64,000 bases of DNA from Brachyhypopomus gauderio (taxonomy: Eukaryota > Chordata > Actinopteri > Gymnotiformes > Hypopomidae), in NCBI RefSeq assembly GCF_052324685.1, contig NC_135211.1, forward strand, positions 10,941,414 through 11,005,413. The letters are read 5' to 3'. The position numbers and the translations under genes are program-made. Below are positions 1-11,828 of this stretch, piece after piece (position 1 is the first letter of the stretch; each line of letters opens with the position of its first letter). The notes under the pieces were generated by a model. The model did no database searches. It worked only from the letters and a program-made list of their open reading frames with translations, and was not told the DNA's origin.

Positions 1-209
1 TAGATGCTACAAAATGTGCAAAAATCACAGACATGTTCGCTACTCTAGCCTCTGTAGTTGAAGACAGCAGCAGCAGACAGGGAGAGCAGCAGCAGAGATG
101 CAGGCTTGTGAAAGAGAAACCGAGGGACAGACTGAGAGGGGAAGTGTAGTATGTAAGCAGGTAGTAACGTTAGGATAACACAGGGACTTTATTAAATGAC
201 AATGATTAG
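1..209. other. Unassigned flank before the first hAT element
   Basis: The stretch holds a purine-rich segment with CAG/CTG-like clusters near 60-100. I recognise no gene, RNA or repeat boundary in it. Confidence 0.4.
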
Positions 210-1250
210 CAGCCCCGTCGACAGGGTGGGACAACCGGGTCTGTTGTCCCGGGCCCCAGGGCCAGGGGGGCCCATCAAACAGCCCAGCAATTTATTTTTT
301 ATTTAAAGTCTATAATTTTTTATATAATCTTGAAATCTTTCATTAATATAAAATTCTGTACTCAAAATAAGCTCAATGGCTAAAATATATATGTTTTTTA
401 CCTATCTGCATATTTTCCATTAAGTGCCTCCTACTGAAAAATGGTTTGATCCAGCACCGACCGTAGCCGGCTGGTACCCGCCCAACAGCAGGAAATACAG
501 TGGTGGATAGTTAAAGTAAATACAGAAATCTGGAGCGCAGAAAAGAAAGGAAAAACATTTACCTGACGAATTTTAAAGTTGCATTGTGTTCCAGGTTTGA
601 AAAGTGCTGGAATTTAGGCTAAACTTGAACATGCTTGAAATTGTAACTACTTCATTTCACAACAAATATCTGTCTAACTGAACAGTTATCTTGTATTACG
701 TTAACAAATACGAGCCTCTTGTAATTCCAGGACAAAACATGAGAGAACGTGAAGACGTTAAGATTGGGCGTTTTGAAAATAAACAACCATTAAATAAGGT
801 GATAAAAAGCGAATTATTTCGAATCATTTCGAGTATATGTATACGTGCTGGGAAATATTGAAATGGACCTTTAAAGTGACGTACAAGTGCTTTAATTCCA
901 CCTTATAAAGGTGTATGAACCCTACAAACATGACTTTGTTCATTGCGCTGAAGCGCAGCGCGTGCGAAGTTACAAAAGTCGAGAGGTGCATGACCTCACG
1001 AATCAACAGCACGTGAGGCCCTTGCCTCGTAAATGATTACGTCATTTTCGCCGCGCGGACCCTCGCCCCGCTCGCGACGCGTCAAGTATAAACCAGTCAG
1101 CTGTCAGAAACAGCTTTGATGTGTGGCTATATTATATACTATATGACCTAACTCAAGGATTGTCTGCTACAGAGAAAATTCAAATGACGTAAGGCGGGGG
1201 CACATGAAACTTTCTTGTCCCGGGCCCCAGCAAGACTGTCAACGGGCCTG
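210..1250. mobile_element. Non-autonomous hAT-type DNA transposon (about 1.04 kb)
   Basis: The ends are inverted: the left end reads CAGCCCCGTCGACAG and the right end, reverse-complemented, reads CAGGCCCGTTGACAG. Both lead into a TTGTCCCGGGCCCC block. An exact 8-bp target duplication, ATGATTAG, flanks the element at 202-209 and 1251-1258, the hallmark of hAT superfamily insertion. No transposase frame is visible. The interior from about 690 to 1100 is clearly homologous to the interior of the hAT element at 45774-46968, although the two have unrelated ends, so a separate core element is probably nested in both. Confidence 0.85.
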
Positions 1251-1938
1251 ATGATTAGCAATGGTGATTGATTAGCAGGGGTGTAGTGGGGGAGAGGGTC
1301 GCGGGGGGACCACTTATTTTAACTGGATGTTGCTTCTGCTGAGACTGTTACGTCAAACTAGGTTTGACGCTAGGTTTATACATGATGCGTTAGTAATTCG
1401 CCAACTCCTGTTGATCGATCGCGACCACCCCCCCCTCCCCCTCAACAAAGGTGTGTTGAAAAGCTGCATAGTAGTTTAAATTTGTAGCCTCTATGCTGTG
1501 GTTCAACATGTTATAAAAAGCACTCAAACAAATAAAATTACAGATTTAAAAACTTATAAGCATGACTACAGTAAGTGTAAAAAAATATAAAAGTAATATT
1601 AGCAAAAGATATGCCCACACTGAATAAGAGTAAAACGGTGTCAAATGCTTTAAAGACATGTTTGCGTTGCATGAATTCATAAAGCAGCTTTGTTTGTAGC
1701 CAGATACAAATACATGTTATAGCTGTTTAAAGGAGGGAGCACCTTTAACCTGAAGAATTAGAATTGAGCTTTTAAATTGGAGAAATTCAGAAAATACATA
1801 TTAGAGATGATTTCAATAAAATCATAAAAGTGATTGTGATATAATAATGCTAAGATTGAATCCAATTACTTTAATGAGTAATTTTTAATTTTTTATTTTT
1901 TCACATCGTACCCCACATACATAAATTACAAGACAGTT
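1251..1938. other. AT-rich non-coding stretch with a small G/C-rich inverted repeat
   Basis: After the target duplication, an imperfect inverted repeat lies at about 1270-1447: a GTGGGGGAGAGGGTCGCG-like left arm and a CGCGACCACCCCCCCC-like right arm. It is probably a small MITE. The rest is AT-rich without an open frame of note. Confidence 0.4.
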
Positions 1939-2013
1939 GTGCTCCGCTAATTAGGAGGGGCCAGTCTAAACCAAAAATGCCGGGACCGATTTTTTTGTCC
2001 CAGTCCAGCCCTG
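1935..2013 (-). mobile_element. hAT-type terminal fragment
   Basis: Read on the minus strand, the piece begins CAGGGCTGGACTGGGAC, a typical hAT terminal sequence similar in style to the element at 10432-10586. The opposite end is not found, so this is a truncated fragment. Confidence 0.45.
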
Positions 2014-2074
2014 CTGGTGCCTGTGGCGTCACGGAATGTGCAGCCTAGAATAAGCAGTGCAGGTGGCGCTGAAC

Positions 2075-2606
2075 TCTCAGCTGTCTCGGTAGCCCGGGTC
2101 GCTGCCTTTGGAAGGCAGTAACAGGAGCTTGGCGAACTCCCGTCCCTCCTGACCATCGTAGCCAGCTGCATCCTGCAGCCAGCAGGCGGGTCAGATCAGC
2201 ACTACAGCCTCTCGGGCTACTAGCTGCGTACATTGCCTCATCGCAGCACCTGTACGCCGGTAACCCCGAACAATGTCAGAGGTTTGTGGTGCAGTGCAAC
2301 TGTACTTTAATTATCAGTCGCACATGCCAGACCACGCCAAAGTGGCATTCATAATATCTCACCTCACGGGAAGGGCTCGCTGATCTGGGGCAGCTTTAGT
2401 ATCTGGGTCCTCTCCATTGCTGCAGGTATTCCACGATCCTCCCTAGGTTAAGGTGTGCAGACAGTCCCTGTTCTGTCTCCGACAGGGCTCCCACACAGCA
2501 ACAGAGTTTGCAATAGAATTCCAGACTTTGGCGGCTAAGTACTACAAGCCGAACTAGCCTGCAAACGAGGCAACCTCTCTGAATGAAATTGTGCAGTTGC
2601 CGATTA
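2075..2606 (+). mobile_element. Ty3/Gypsy fossil, gag-like piece
   Basis: Conceptual reading on the plus strand gives stretches resembling the gag of fish Ty3/Gypsy elements: a NPEQCRGFVVQC-type patch near 2260-2300, a TGRA-type patch near 2370, and an ATEFAIEFQTLA-type patch near 2510. It is an old, heavily broken fossil. A Tc1 transposon at 2609-4226 separates it from an RT-like piece that follows. Confidence 0.6.
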
Positions 2607-2608
2607 TA

Positions 2609-4226
<1,618 letters not shown>

Positions 4227-4228
4227 TA

Positions 4229-4445
4229 TACGACTGTATAGTTTACTGTGAGACCGTGAACCTCTCCCAGGTAGACAGCTTGCACAGCGACTCAAGACAG
4301 CTACTCCAGTCACAGTTGTACAAGTCCTCATTTTTTGCCCTAAGGTATTGCGACTGCCCTGTCTGACTTTCAGGCTTACATCAATGAGGTCCTCGGGAGT
4401 TCCTGGGTAGATCTGTCATCGCTTATATTGATGACATTCTGGTCT
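4229..4445 (+). mobile_element. Ty3/Gypsy fossil, RT-like piece
   Basis: A short plus-strand patch near 4375-4450 reads like the YINEVL...IAYIDDILVY core of Ty3/Gypsy reverse transcriptase. It directly follows the Tc1 insertion and is an old broken fossil. Confidence 0.6.
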
Positions 4446-5031
4446 ATTTCCCCTCTGTGCATTCTGAGCACTCTGGGGGGCGTTGTCCGGGGTCTCTCTC
4501 TCCTGCCTGTGGGGGCGGGCATGCGTGGGTCACTGGGAAGTGCAGCCCTGGGGCTCCACTGCTCCTGGGGGGGCCGTGGGCGGGTGGGATTCCCGGGTCT
4601 TTCTCTGCCTACCTCTGGCCTCTGGGGGAATGTTGTCGCAACTTTCTACCCTTGCTGGTAAGTACATTCCGTACATTTATCCTATGTTGCACTTTTATGT
4701 TGCACATAAACACACACTCACATATACACATACATCACAGTCATTTGTGCTATATGTATTGGGTACACTTTCTGCTCTTCTTTGCAGTGGTCATTTGAGC
4801 TGGTTGTTTTTTTTTTTCTCCCTGCCCTTCAGTCTTTTCCCTTCTTATTCTTATTCTTATCTCTCCCCCTCTTTTCTTGGTCCACCTAACCCCAATAATT
4901 ATCACTTTGCATATTGTTATCACTATATTATACAGAATTGTTATAATTGTCATTTGATCTGTACATAAAAACAAAGTTGTCCTCCAAAGATGGGGGGGTG
5001 GAGGTGGGCCATTTAAAAAAAAAAAAAAAAA
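4446..5031. repeat. Unclassified GC-rich to AT-rich repeat ending in an A-tract
   Basis: A G-rich segment (about 4480-4630) passes into CA-rich and pyrimidine-rich DNA with ACACAC and TTATTCTTATTC runs, and ends in about 17 A residues at 5017-5032. The composition resembles an abundant fish interspersed repeat that I cannot name. The apparent reading frames across it are compositional. Confidence 0.35.
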
Positions 5032-5228
5032 GAAGTGAAGGATGTTGAGAACAGTCAGCGTCAACCCACAGACCAGCACCAAAGACCTACAACATCGTCT
5101 TGCTACTGATGGAGTCACTGTGCATCGTTCAACTATTCGGTGCACTTTACACAGGGAGATGCTGTATGGATGAGTGATGCAGAGGAAGCCTTTTCTCCAC
5201 CCACATCACAAACAGAGCTGCTTGAGGT

Positions 5229-5780
5229 ATGCTAAAGCACATTTGGACGAGCCAGCTTCATTTTGGAGTAAGGTGCTGTGGATTGATGAAAACAAACTTG
5301 TTATTTGGCCATAACAAGGGCCGTTATGCATGGAGGAAAAAGAACACATCACTCCAAGAAAAACACCTGCTACTTACAGTAAAATTTGGTGGTGGTTCCA
5401 TCATGCTGTGGGGCTGTGTGGCCAGTACAGGGACTGGGAATCTTGTTAAAGTTGAGGGACGCATGGATTCCAATCAATATCAGCAGATTCTGCAGAACAA
5501 TGTCCAGGAATCAGTGACGAAGCTGAAGCTGCACCGGACTGGATCTTCCAACAGGACAACGGCCCTAAACACTGCTCAACATCTACTAAGGCATTCAAGC
5601 AGAGGAACAAGTATAACATTCTGGAATGGCCATCTCAGTCTCCAGACCTGAATATAATTGAAAATCTGTGGTGTCGCTTAAAGAGAGCTGTCCATGCTCG
5701 TAAACCATCAAACCTGAATGAACTAGAGATGTTTTGTAAAGAAGAATGGTCTAAAATACCTTCAGCCACAATCTAGACAC
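5229..5780 (+). pseudogene. Tc1 transposase pseudogene (C-terminal part)
   Basis: The longest open block encodes VKFGGGSIMLWGCVASTGTG, then MDSNQYQQILQNNVQESV and a frame-disturbed [10 protein letters not shown]-equivalent near 5545-5580. After another frame change comes a W-P-S-Q-S-P-D-L-N-I-I-E-N-L-W type motif near 5620-5670. These are the middle and third parts of a Tc1 DDE transposase. The N-terminal DNA-binding region is only partly present upstream, and the gene is dead. Confidence 0.8.
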
Positions 5781-5952
5781 AAAATATTAAGTTAAGGTTT
5801 TTTTTTTGGTGCCCAAACTTATGCACCTGCCTATTTTTGTTTAGACAATTATTGCACACTTTCTGTAAATCATATAAACTTTATTTCACCTCTCAAATAT
5901 CACTGTGTTTGTCCTTTATATGATATATTTAACTGAATTTTTTAATCCAAAC

Positions 5953-6301
5953 TGTCACGGAACAGCTCCGGACCCTTCCCTGTGGGCGTGTGTCTACGTC
6001 GTCTGCATCTTGCCGTCTGCGTCTGTGGATCCTCGTGGGTGTGGTTGTGTCTGCGTGTGTTCATTCGTCCCACCTGTGGCCCGTCTCGTAATCACTCGGG
6101 GCTCATGTAGTTTGTCTATTTAATGTGCGTTCGCGCAGTGTCGTGTGCTTGTCGTTGTCTTTAGTTTGCACTTTGCATGTGTGTGTGAGTTTCTGTGTTT
6201 TCTGTGCGCGTATTGCGCAACACAACTTAAATAAAGCAGTGACGTTGGCTGCGTATGCAAGGATCCGTGTCTCGTCCTTCCCACTGCACCCCAGCGTTAC
6301 A
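5953..6301 (+). mobile_element. Solo LTR, Ty3/Gypsy-type
   Basis: The unit starts TGTCACGGAACAGC and ends CAGCGTTACA. It is bounded by a perfect 5-bp target duplication, CAAAC, at 5948-5952 and 6302-6306. An AATAAA signal lies near 6228. No internal region remains, as expected after recombination between two LTRs. It sits inside a Tc1 copy and is therefore younger than that Tc1. Confidence 0.85.
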
Positions 6302-6404
6302 CAAACATTCAATGATTTATAAAGGTAAATCAGGAAAATTAACAAGGGTGCCCAAACTTTCGCATCCCACTGTATAACACAAATAAATGAATGGCAACAG
6401 CCAT

Positions 6405-6640
6405 GACATTTGACCGGTGTCGGCCAGAGGAGGATGGGTTCCCCCCCTGAGTCTTGGTTCCTCTTAAGGTTTCTTCCTCATGCAAAAAAAAACTAGGGAG
6501 TTTTTCCTTGCCACTGTCGCCCTTGGCTTGCTCACTGGGGGCTAGGACTCTGCACTTGTAAAGCTGCTTTGTGACAACAACTGTTGTAAAAAGCGCTATA
6601 TAAATAAAATTTGATTGATTGATTGATTGATGACATCCAT
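6405..6640 (+). repeat. L2-tail type SINE/LINE 3' module with (TGAT)n
   Basis: The module reads GAGTTTTTCCTTGCCACTGT, TTGGCTTGCTCACTGG, AAGCTGCTTTGTGACAAC and AAAAGCGCTATATAAATAAA, then ends in TGAT repeats. The same module occurs at 9838-9912, 31446-31610, 44985-45160 and 63520-63725. Confidence 0.75.
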
Positions 6641-6679
6641 TTCAGTGTCGCCCTATATATTTATTTTTATTTCTTTTTA

Positions 6680-7145
6680 TGTTGCAATCCTGACTAGCGA
6701 GCCGGGTTCATCTGGGTCATAACACTGTTCCTGTCAGTCCCTCCTTCTAATCTATTACTCCGCCCTCCTGTCCCACCTGTTTCAATTTGATTTCCTTTGT
6801 TTGTATGCCCTTTATAAGCCCTGTCTTTTCCTTTGTTCAGGGCTGATTATTGAATATATCAATGTATGACAATATTTGTACTGGTGTTTCTGTGACTCTG
6901 TACTCTGTGGGTCACTGTCTTTTTACTGCTTCTGTTTATTCCCTGCCGGTTCTGTAAGTTGTATCTACAGTCTCCATATTACTTATCCCCTCCTGTTTGT
7001 TCATTTCCTTTTGTTAGTTAGTTCTGTTCCATTTTTTACTACTGGAGTATTCCTGGTGGCTTGTTGACCCAGGACCGTCACCTCGACTCTCATTATGCCC
7101 TTAATAAACCTCCCTCTGCTCAGAGCATGCATCTGCCTCTTTGCT
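6680..7145 (+). mobile_element. LTR-like fossil segment
   Basis: The composition resembles a fish Gypsy LTR: pyrimidine-rich DNA with a CTTTATAAG TATA-like box near 6810 and an AATAAACC signal near 7102, abutting an integrase-like Gypsy fossil. Exact ends and a target duplication are not seen. Confidence 0.4.
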
Positions 7146-7149
7146 CAAT

Positions 7150-7625
7150 GATGCCCACCACATTACAGCCTGGACACAGGCTGTCACTGACCTGCCTGTA
7201 TCTGAAGGAAACACCACCATCCTGGTAGTGGTTGAACCTTTCTCCAAAATTTCAAGATTCATTCCCCTGCCAGGCCTTCTTACAGCAGCAGATACCGCAG
7301 GCCTGCTCTTTCGCCACATATTCTGTCAGTTCAGGCTCCCTGAAGACATCGTCACCCTCAAGCCAATGGACAGGCGGAGAGGGTGAACTAGGAGCTGGGT
7401 AGTTTCCTAAGAACTTACTGCAGTGTAGACCCGGACAATTGGTGCACGTATCTAGTATGGGCTGAATATGCCCAAAACTCTCCATCATGCCAGCATAGGG
7501 CTCTCAGCCTATGAGTGTGTTCTAGGTCACCAGCCATCACTCTACCCGTGGAATCCTCCCAGAATCCTCCCAGAACAGCCCGTCATTGAAGAATGCTTAC
7601 TTCAGTGATGGCTTCAGTTTAAGAG
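7150..7625 (+). mobile_element. Ty3/Gypsy fossil, integrase-like piece
   Basis: A plus-strand patch reads [20 protein letters not shown], then [15 protein letters not shown] and RLPEDIVT, which is the core of a Ty3/Gypsy integrase. A later patch near 7500 resembles LGYQP-type sequence. It is an old broken fossil and may belong to the same insertion as the pieces at 2075 and 4229. Confidence 0.7.
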
Positions 7626-8575
7626 ACTGCTTTTCTTTTGTGTCGCTTATTGTGTGTAACTTCACTGATGGAAAGAAAAGACCACCTGACTCTGCTGCTT
7701 ATTCTAACCTGACGCCAGAGTTGTCACAGAATAATTACGTGACTAAGTGATAAACATTTTAAAAAGTTATTTACTTATGTTTTCCATTCAAGGTTGCATA
7801 TGTTGAAACATGGCTTATCTCGCATTTGAGTCATGCATTAGGTAAGTTAAGAGTAATTAAAAAGCAAATATTTAGTTACAGATATTAAATAACACAAGAG
7901 ATCTCGCAGGAAAGCATTGAGACGTTACATTTTTACTCCTGACAGCAACTATTTTCTATTTTAAGTTACAAAATTCATAATACTTTGTGGAAATAATGAA
8001 TAAAGGCAACAAAACTGTCATGTGTATGTCAATAACAATAACTACTTTCCCTAACCTCTAACTGACATGAGATTCCTCTAACTGACCCAGAGTCCTAGTT
8101 AGTAGGCTATCCATTCCTGAGAATTTACTCTAAACTTAACTAGTTATCCATTATTTTCCTGATTAGAATACATTGTACTGATGACTACTGGTGAAGTTTA
8201 CTTCATAATGGGAGAGATTTTGCAGTGTTCTATGGATCATTATGGTCAACACATATTCATTATGTATTTATGTTCCAACCATATGTATTCACATATTTAA
8301 ATACTTATTTATTTATAAAGATTAGGGCCATATTGTTTTGGGTTCTGCAGTTACTGGTGAATTTTTTTGCAACTTTGCACATCATTAACATTTTAAGACC
8401 CACACAGGATGCCTTTCACATTGCTGCACATCCTTTAACAACCAAGCTGACCCAGCTTTTATCTATTAGTAGGTAAACAGTGACTAAGCCGACTTCATGT
8501 TTGAATTATTAAGATATATTTGAAATATATTTAAAATGTCACACAGTTCATTCTCTGAACCTATTTATAACTGAT
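7626..8575. other. AT-rich DNA, nothing recognised
   Basis: I see no supported gene, structural RNA or repeat end. The open frames here are short and compositional. Confidence 0.5.
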
Positions 8576-8589
8576 GTGGCAGCCAACCT

Positions 8590-8665
8590 GGAACATTTAC
8601 ATTTACATTTACATTTACGGCATTTAGCAGACGGTCTTATCCAGAGCGACTTACAAAAGTGCTAA
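8590..8665 (+). repeat. Fish dispersed module (TTTAGCAGACG...CCAGAGCGACTTAC)
   Basis: Four ACATTT units precede GGCATTTAGCAGACGGTCTT and CCAGAGCGACTTACA, a very common fish SINE/LINE-associated module. A second copy lies at 62972-63030. Confidence 0.6.
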
Positions 8666-9167
8666 GTGTTTAGTCAGAATATGACTAAACTAAATGGTTC
8701 CAGAAAAAGGAACCATTTCTAACAGAGCTGAAAAATACTCTAATGCAGGCTGGTAACAAAATGCAAAATTTGAATGTCTATTATATCCTGATGTTGAATG
8801 TGTTTGTGTTGTTATTGTTTGTTTGTTGCTTTCTTAAAGCAATACTTTGTTAAGATGGAAATTAACAGGTGCAGAGGTTGGCATTCCTGATTCAGAAAGT
8901 AAAAGTCCTCACCAATATTTTGCTCAGGCTTCTTAGATTGATAAGATAAGATAAGATAAGATAAGATAAGATAAGATAAACCTTTATTAGTCCCGCAATG
9001 GGGAAATTCACAACTCCCAGCAGCAAAGTGACAGTAGTACAAAGTGACAGTAGTACAAAGTAACAGTAGTACAAAGTGACAGTAGTACAAAGGACAACTC
9101 CAAACTTACACGATACATATATACATATAGAATATAAGCAAAGGAACTATAAGCAAAAAGTGTATTA

Positions 9168-10141
9168 TTATCGAGAGCAGTGCTGATTGTACAGTCTAAC
9201 TGCAGCAGGGGTGAAGGATCTCCGGTAACGCTCTGTAACACACTTTGGGTGATGCAGTCGGTCACAGAAGGTGCTGCCCAGAGCTGATAAAGTCTCATAC
9301 ATGGGGTGGGATTCATTGTCTATAAGAGTTGCTAGTTTTTTTAGCATCCTCCTATCTCCCACCACATGTATCGTGTCCAAGGGTTCTCCCAGAACAGAAC
9401 TGGCCTTTCTAATCAGTTTGTCCAGTCTGTTCCTGTCTGCATTAGTGATGCTACTGCCCCAGCACACTACACCATAAAAAAGGGCTGATGCCACCACAGT
9501 GTCAAAAAAGGTCTTAAGGAGTGGCCCCCGTACTCCAACGACCTTAGTCTTCTTAATAAATAGAGTCTGCTTTGACCTTTTTTTGTAAAGTGCAGCAGTG
9601 TTGTCCGACCAGTCCAGTTTTGTGTTTAGGTGAACTCCCAGGTACTCCCGAGTTTGATGTCCGTCGATGTTGATGTCCGTTCCATGGATGTTCACCGGTG
9701 TTGGGTGAGGGCGACTGCGCTTACGGAAGTGCACCACCAGCTCCTTAGTTTTCCCAGGATTTATCTGAAGGCGGTTAGCTTGGCACCAGTCTACAAAGTT
9801 CTGAATAACCAGTCTGTATTCTCGATCGTCCTCATCCTGTAAAGTGCTTTGTGACAACATGTGTTGTGAAAAGTGCTATACAAATATATTTGATTTGATT
9901 TGATTTGATTACTGATGAGACAGATAACAGCTGAGTCATCTGAGAACTTTTGGAGCTGACAGTTCTGTGTGCTATACCTAAAGTCTATAGTGTACAGGGT
10001 GAAAAGGAACGGTGCCAGGACAGTTCCTTGTGGGGCCCCTGTATTGCATACCACCAAGTCCGACACACAGTCCCACGACCTCGCATAATGTGGCCGATGT
10101 GTAAGATAGTCCAAAATCCAGTCAGACATGTGAAAGTCCAC
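9168..10141 (-). pseudogene. LINE reverse transcriptase fragment (C-terminal)
   Basis: The block at 9791-10141 encodes the fingers/palm part (MDFHMSDWILDYLTHRPHYA, GAPQGTVLAPFLF, FSDDSAVI). The block at 9168-9860 encodes the thumb and C-terminal part (VDWCQANRLQINPGKTKELV, REYLGVHLNTKLDW, PAAVRLYNQH). The two are separated by the inserted L2-tail module, which introduces SNQIKSNQIYL-type nonsense. The catalytic SDD replaces the more usual ADD. It lacks the 5' endonuclease half and is non-functional. Confidence 0.85.
9838..9912 (+). repeat. L2-tail module inserted in the LINE
   Basis: The fragment AGTGCTTTGTGACAACATG...AAAAGTGCTATACAAAT ends in TTTGA repeats. It interrupts the LINE coding region. 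Confidence 0.7.
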
Positions 10142-10431
10142 ACCTTAAATCCAGCTTGTCCCTCAAAAGTTCAAGTTGGATGGTATTAAAAGCACTTGAG
10201 AAATCAAAAAACATGATCCTCACAAATGAGTTGTGTTGATTGAGTAAAGCTTTAGTAAAATCCTGGGAAGAAGTTTTACTTTCTGAACCTGGAATGCCCA
10301 CCTCTGAACAGGAGTATATATATTAACTAGACAATGCATTTCCTGAAGGAAATACTATAGGGCTTGAAAAGGTGTGCCCTAGCCCCTCTGCTCCATCTGC
10401 CCCTGTGGAGTGGGTATGAGAGAGATGTATG

Positions 10432-10586
10432 CAGGGCCGGAGTGGGACACTTTTTCAGCCCGGGAGTTTCATGCCCAAATCCGGCCCAAAATTATTTTTC
10501 CCTCCCAATCGGCCCAAACTAGAGATTGACATGAGCCGGCCCATCGGGAATCCTCCCGAATCTCCCGATTAGCCACTCCGGCTCTG
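10432..10586. mobile_element. Short hAT MITE (155 bp)
   Basis: The left end is CAGGGCCGGAGTGG and the right end, reverse-complemented, is CAGAGCCGGAGTGG. A perfect 8-bp duplication, GATGTATG, lies at 10424-10431 and 10587-10594. Confidence 0.85.
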
Positions 10587-10596
10587 GATGTATGTA

Positions 10597-10682
<86 letters not shown>

Positions 10683-10800
10683 TGTGTGTCTGTGTGTCTG
10701 TGTGGCTGTGTGTCTGTGTGGAGTGGGTATGAGAGAGATGTATGTATGTGTGTGTGAGAGATGTGTGTGAAGTGGGAATGAGAGAGATGTGTGTGTGAGA
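10587..10800. repeat. (GT)n/(TATG)n microsatellite and degenerate minisatellite
   Basis: A TATG array, then about 40 GT units (10600-10680), then imperfect repeats of TGTGTGTCTG and GAGAGATGTGTG. The unit GAGTGGGTATGAGAGAGATG also appears at about 10408, before the hAT MITE, so the MITE landed inside the array. Reading frames here are artefacts. Confidence 0.9.
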
Positions 10801-10869
10801 GATGTGTTGCACCCTCCGAACAAACGATCGTAGTTCGGCAAATGATTAGATATCCCGGCGTGCCAGAAA

Positions 10870-11220
10870 TAGGGTTGCCATCTTCCATCTAGGTCTGACA
10901 AAAAACAAGGACACTGTCATACTGAGCGAGTGTAATCTGTTGACGGGGGAGGGGGGGGTGTCGAATGTAAGTTGTTGAGCGCGGGGTGGCGAACGTAAAC
11001 ATAACGTAAAACGTTACCGGAGGGGTTTAAAATGGACACAGCGAGAAAAAAACAGATTTAAAGTGTGCAGAAACAGTCTGAATCATGGTTTGAACTAACC
11101 TAGTTTTTTTGCCGGGACCGAATATTAAAAAGACGAAAAACCGGGACAGTCCGGGAAAACCGGGACAGGCACGTGAAAACCGGGACAGTCCCGGGAAAAC
11201 CGGGACAGGTGGCAACACTA
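10870..11220. mobile_element. hAT MITE (351 bp)
   Basis: The ends are TAGGGTTGCCATC and, reverse-complemented, TAGTGTTGCCACC. A perfect 8-bp duplication, GCCAGAAA, lies at 10862-10869 and 11221-11228. The interior carries tandem AAAACCGGGACAG units near 11140-11210. Confidence 0.88.
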
Positions 11221-11552
11221 GCCAGAAAGGACAAGTTTCTCTCCCATTTATAATTTAAATGGAGCTTCTAGGTGAAGGCGTAAGGATTTTACAGCAGTTT
11301 ATCCAGGAGAGTTTTGATAATTTTTCATGCCTGCACACGCTCTAACTCACACTCTACTGTCAGGTGTAATTTGAAACCGCCATTTCATTTCAATGGGGGG
11401 CTTAAGAAATTGTAAACTTAAATTTATTAAAATCTATAAATCCTGTCGTCTCAAAAAATATCATAGCACAAGTCACAGCGACGAGAGCTTCGAAACGCAT
11501 TTGAATGGAGTACGTTAAGCGGTTCGGACTGTATTAAAGGCACAAATGTGTG

Positions 11553-11556
<4 letters not shown>

Positions 11557-11617
<61 letters not shown>

Positions 11618-11632
11618 GTAATAATAATAAGT
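11557..11632. repeat. (AAT)n microsatellite
   Basis: About 25 ATA/AAT triplets. They give a spurious poly-leucine frame on the minus strand. Confidence 0.95.
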
Positions 11633-11828
11633 ATGTGGGATAACAATATATAAATATGTAAATGTACATACCTCTGTGTTAATACTAAATAAATAAACCG
11701 GCTTGGTATACTAGCTCCAGCTCAGAAGGGGGCGCCAAGCACCAATTACTATCCGATTATCGCCATAATCCATCGCATCGAAGAGGAGACCAGTAAGGAA
11801 AATTGTTCGTTTACACGGAGTCTGCAAA

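Larger units (their letters stand above)
5033..6372 (+). mobile_element. Second Tc1/mariner copy, 5' truncated, carrying a solo LTR
   Basis: Plus-strand transposase remnants start abruptly after an A-tract. They include RTVSVNPQTSTKDLQH-like DNA-binding sequence near 5045-5100, DEPASFWSKVLWIDENKL near 5250-5300, VKFGGGSIMLWGC near 5380-5415, and an SRPDLNII-like third catalytic patch near 5640. The 3' end (about 6345-6372, GTGCCCAAACTTTCGCATCC) is followed by TA. The left end is missing. The frame changes at several points. A solo LTR at 5953-6301 interrupts the 3' non-coding part. Confidence 0.8.
8939..10300 (-). mobile_element. 5'-truncated LINE (CR1/Rex-type) with GATAA-type tail
   Basis: Minus-strand coding DNA corresponds to the C-terminal half of a non-LTR reverse transcriptase, including the GAPQGTVLAPFLFTLY and FSDDSAVI motifs. 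It is followed by a 3' region ending in a short pentanucleotide array (8939-8980) next to TTTATTAGTCCCGCAATGGG, typical of CR1-clade fish LINEs. The 5' end is lost near 10300. A tandem 18-bp repeat (about 9026-9093) sits in the 3' part. An L2-tail module at 9838-9912 interrupts the coding region. Confidence 0.8.

Noticed and set aside
4428-4968. Overlapping frames in GC-rich DNA
   Set aside because: Compositional, across a repeat with CA and pyrimidine runs. No domain resemblance beyond the short RT-like patch at its start.
8939-8980. Possible CRISPR-like array of short repeats
   Set aside because: It is a pentanucleotide LINE tail without spacers, and the genome is eukaryotic.
10469-10901. 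Several long His/Thr- or Val/Cys-rich frames
   Set aside because: They are translations of the GT/CA microsatellite and its flanks.
11451-11669. Poly-leucine minus-strand frame
   Set aside because: Produced by the AAT triplet array.
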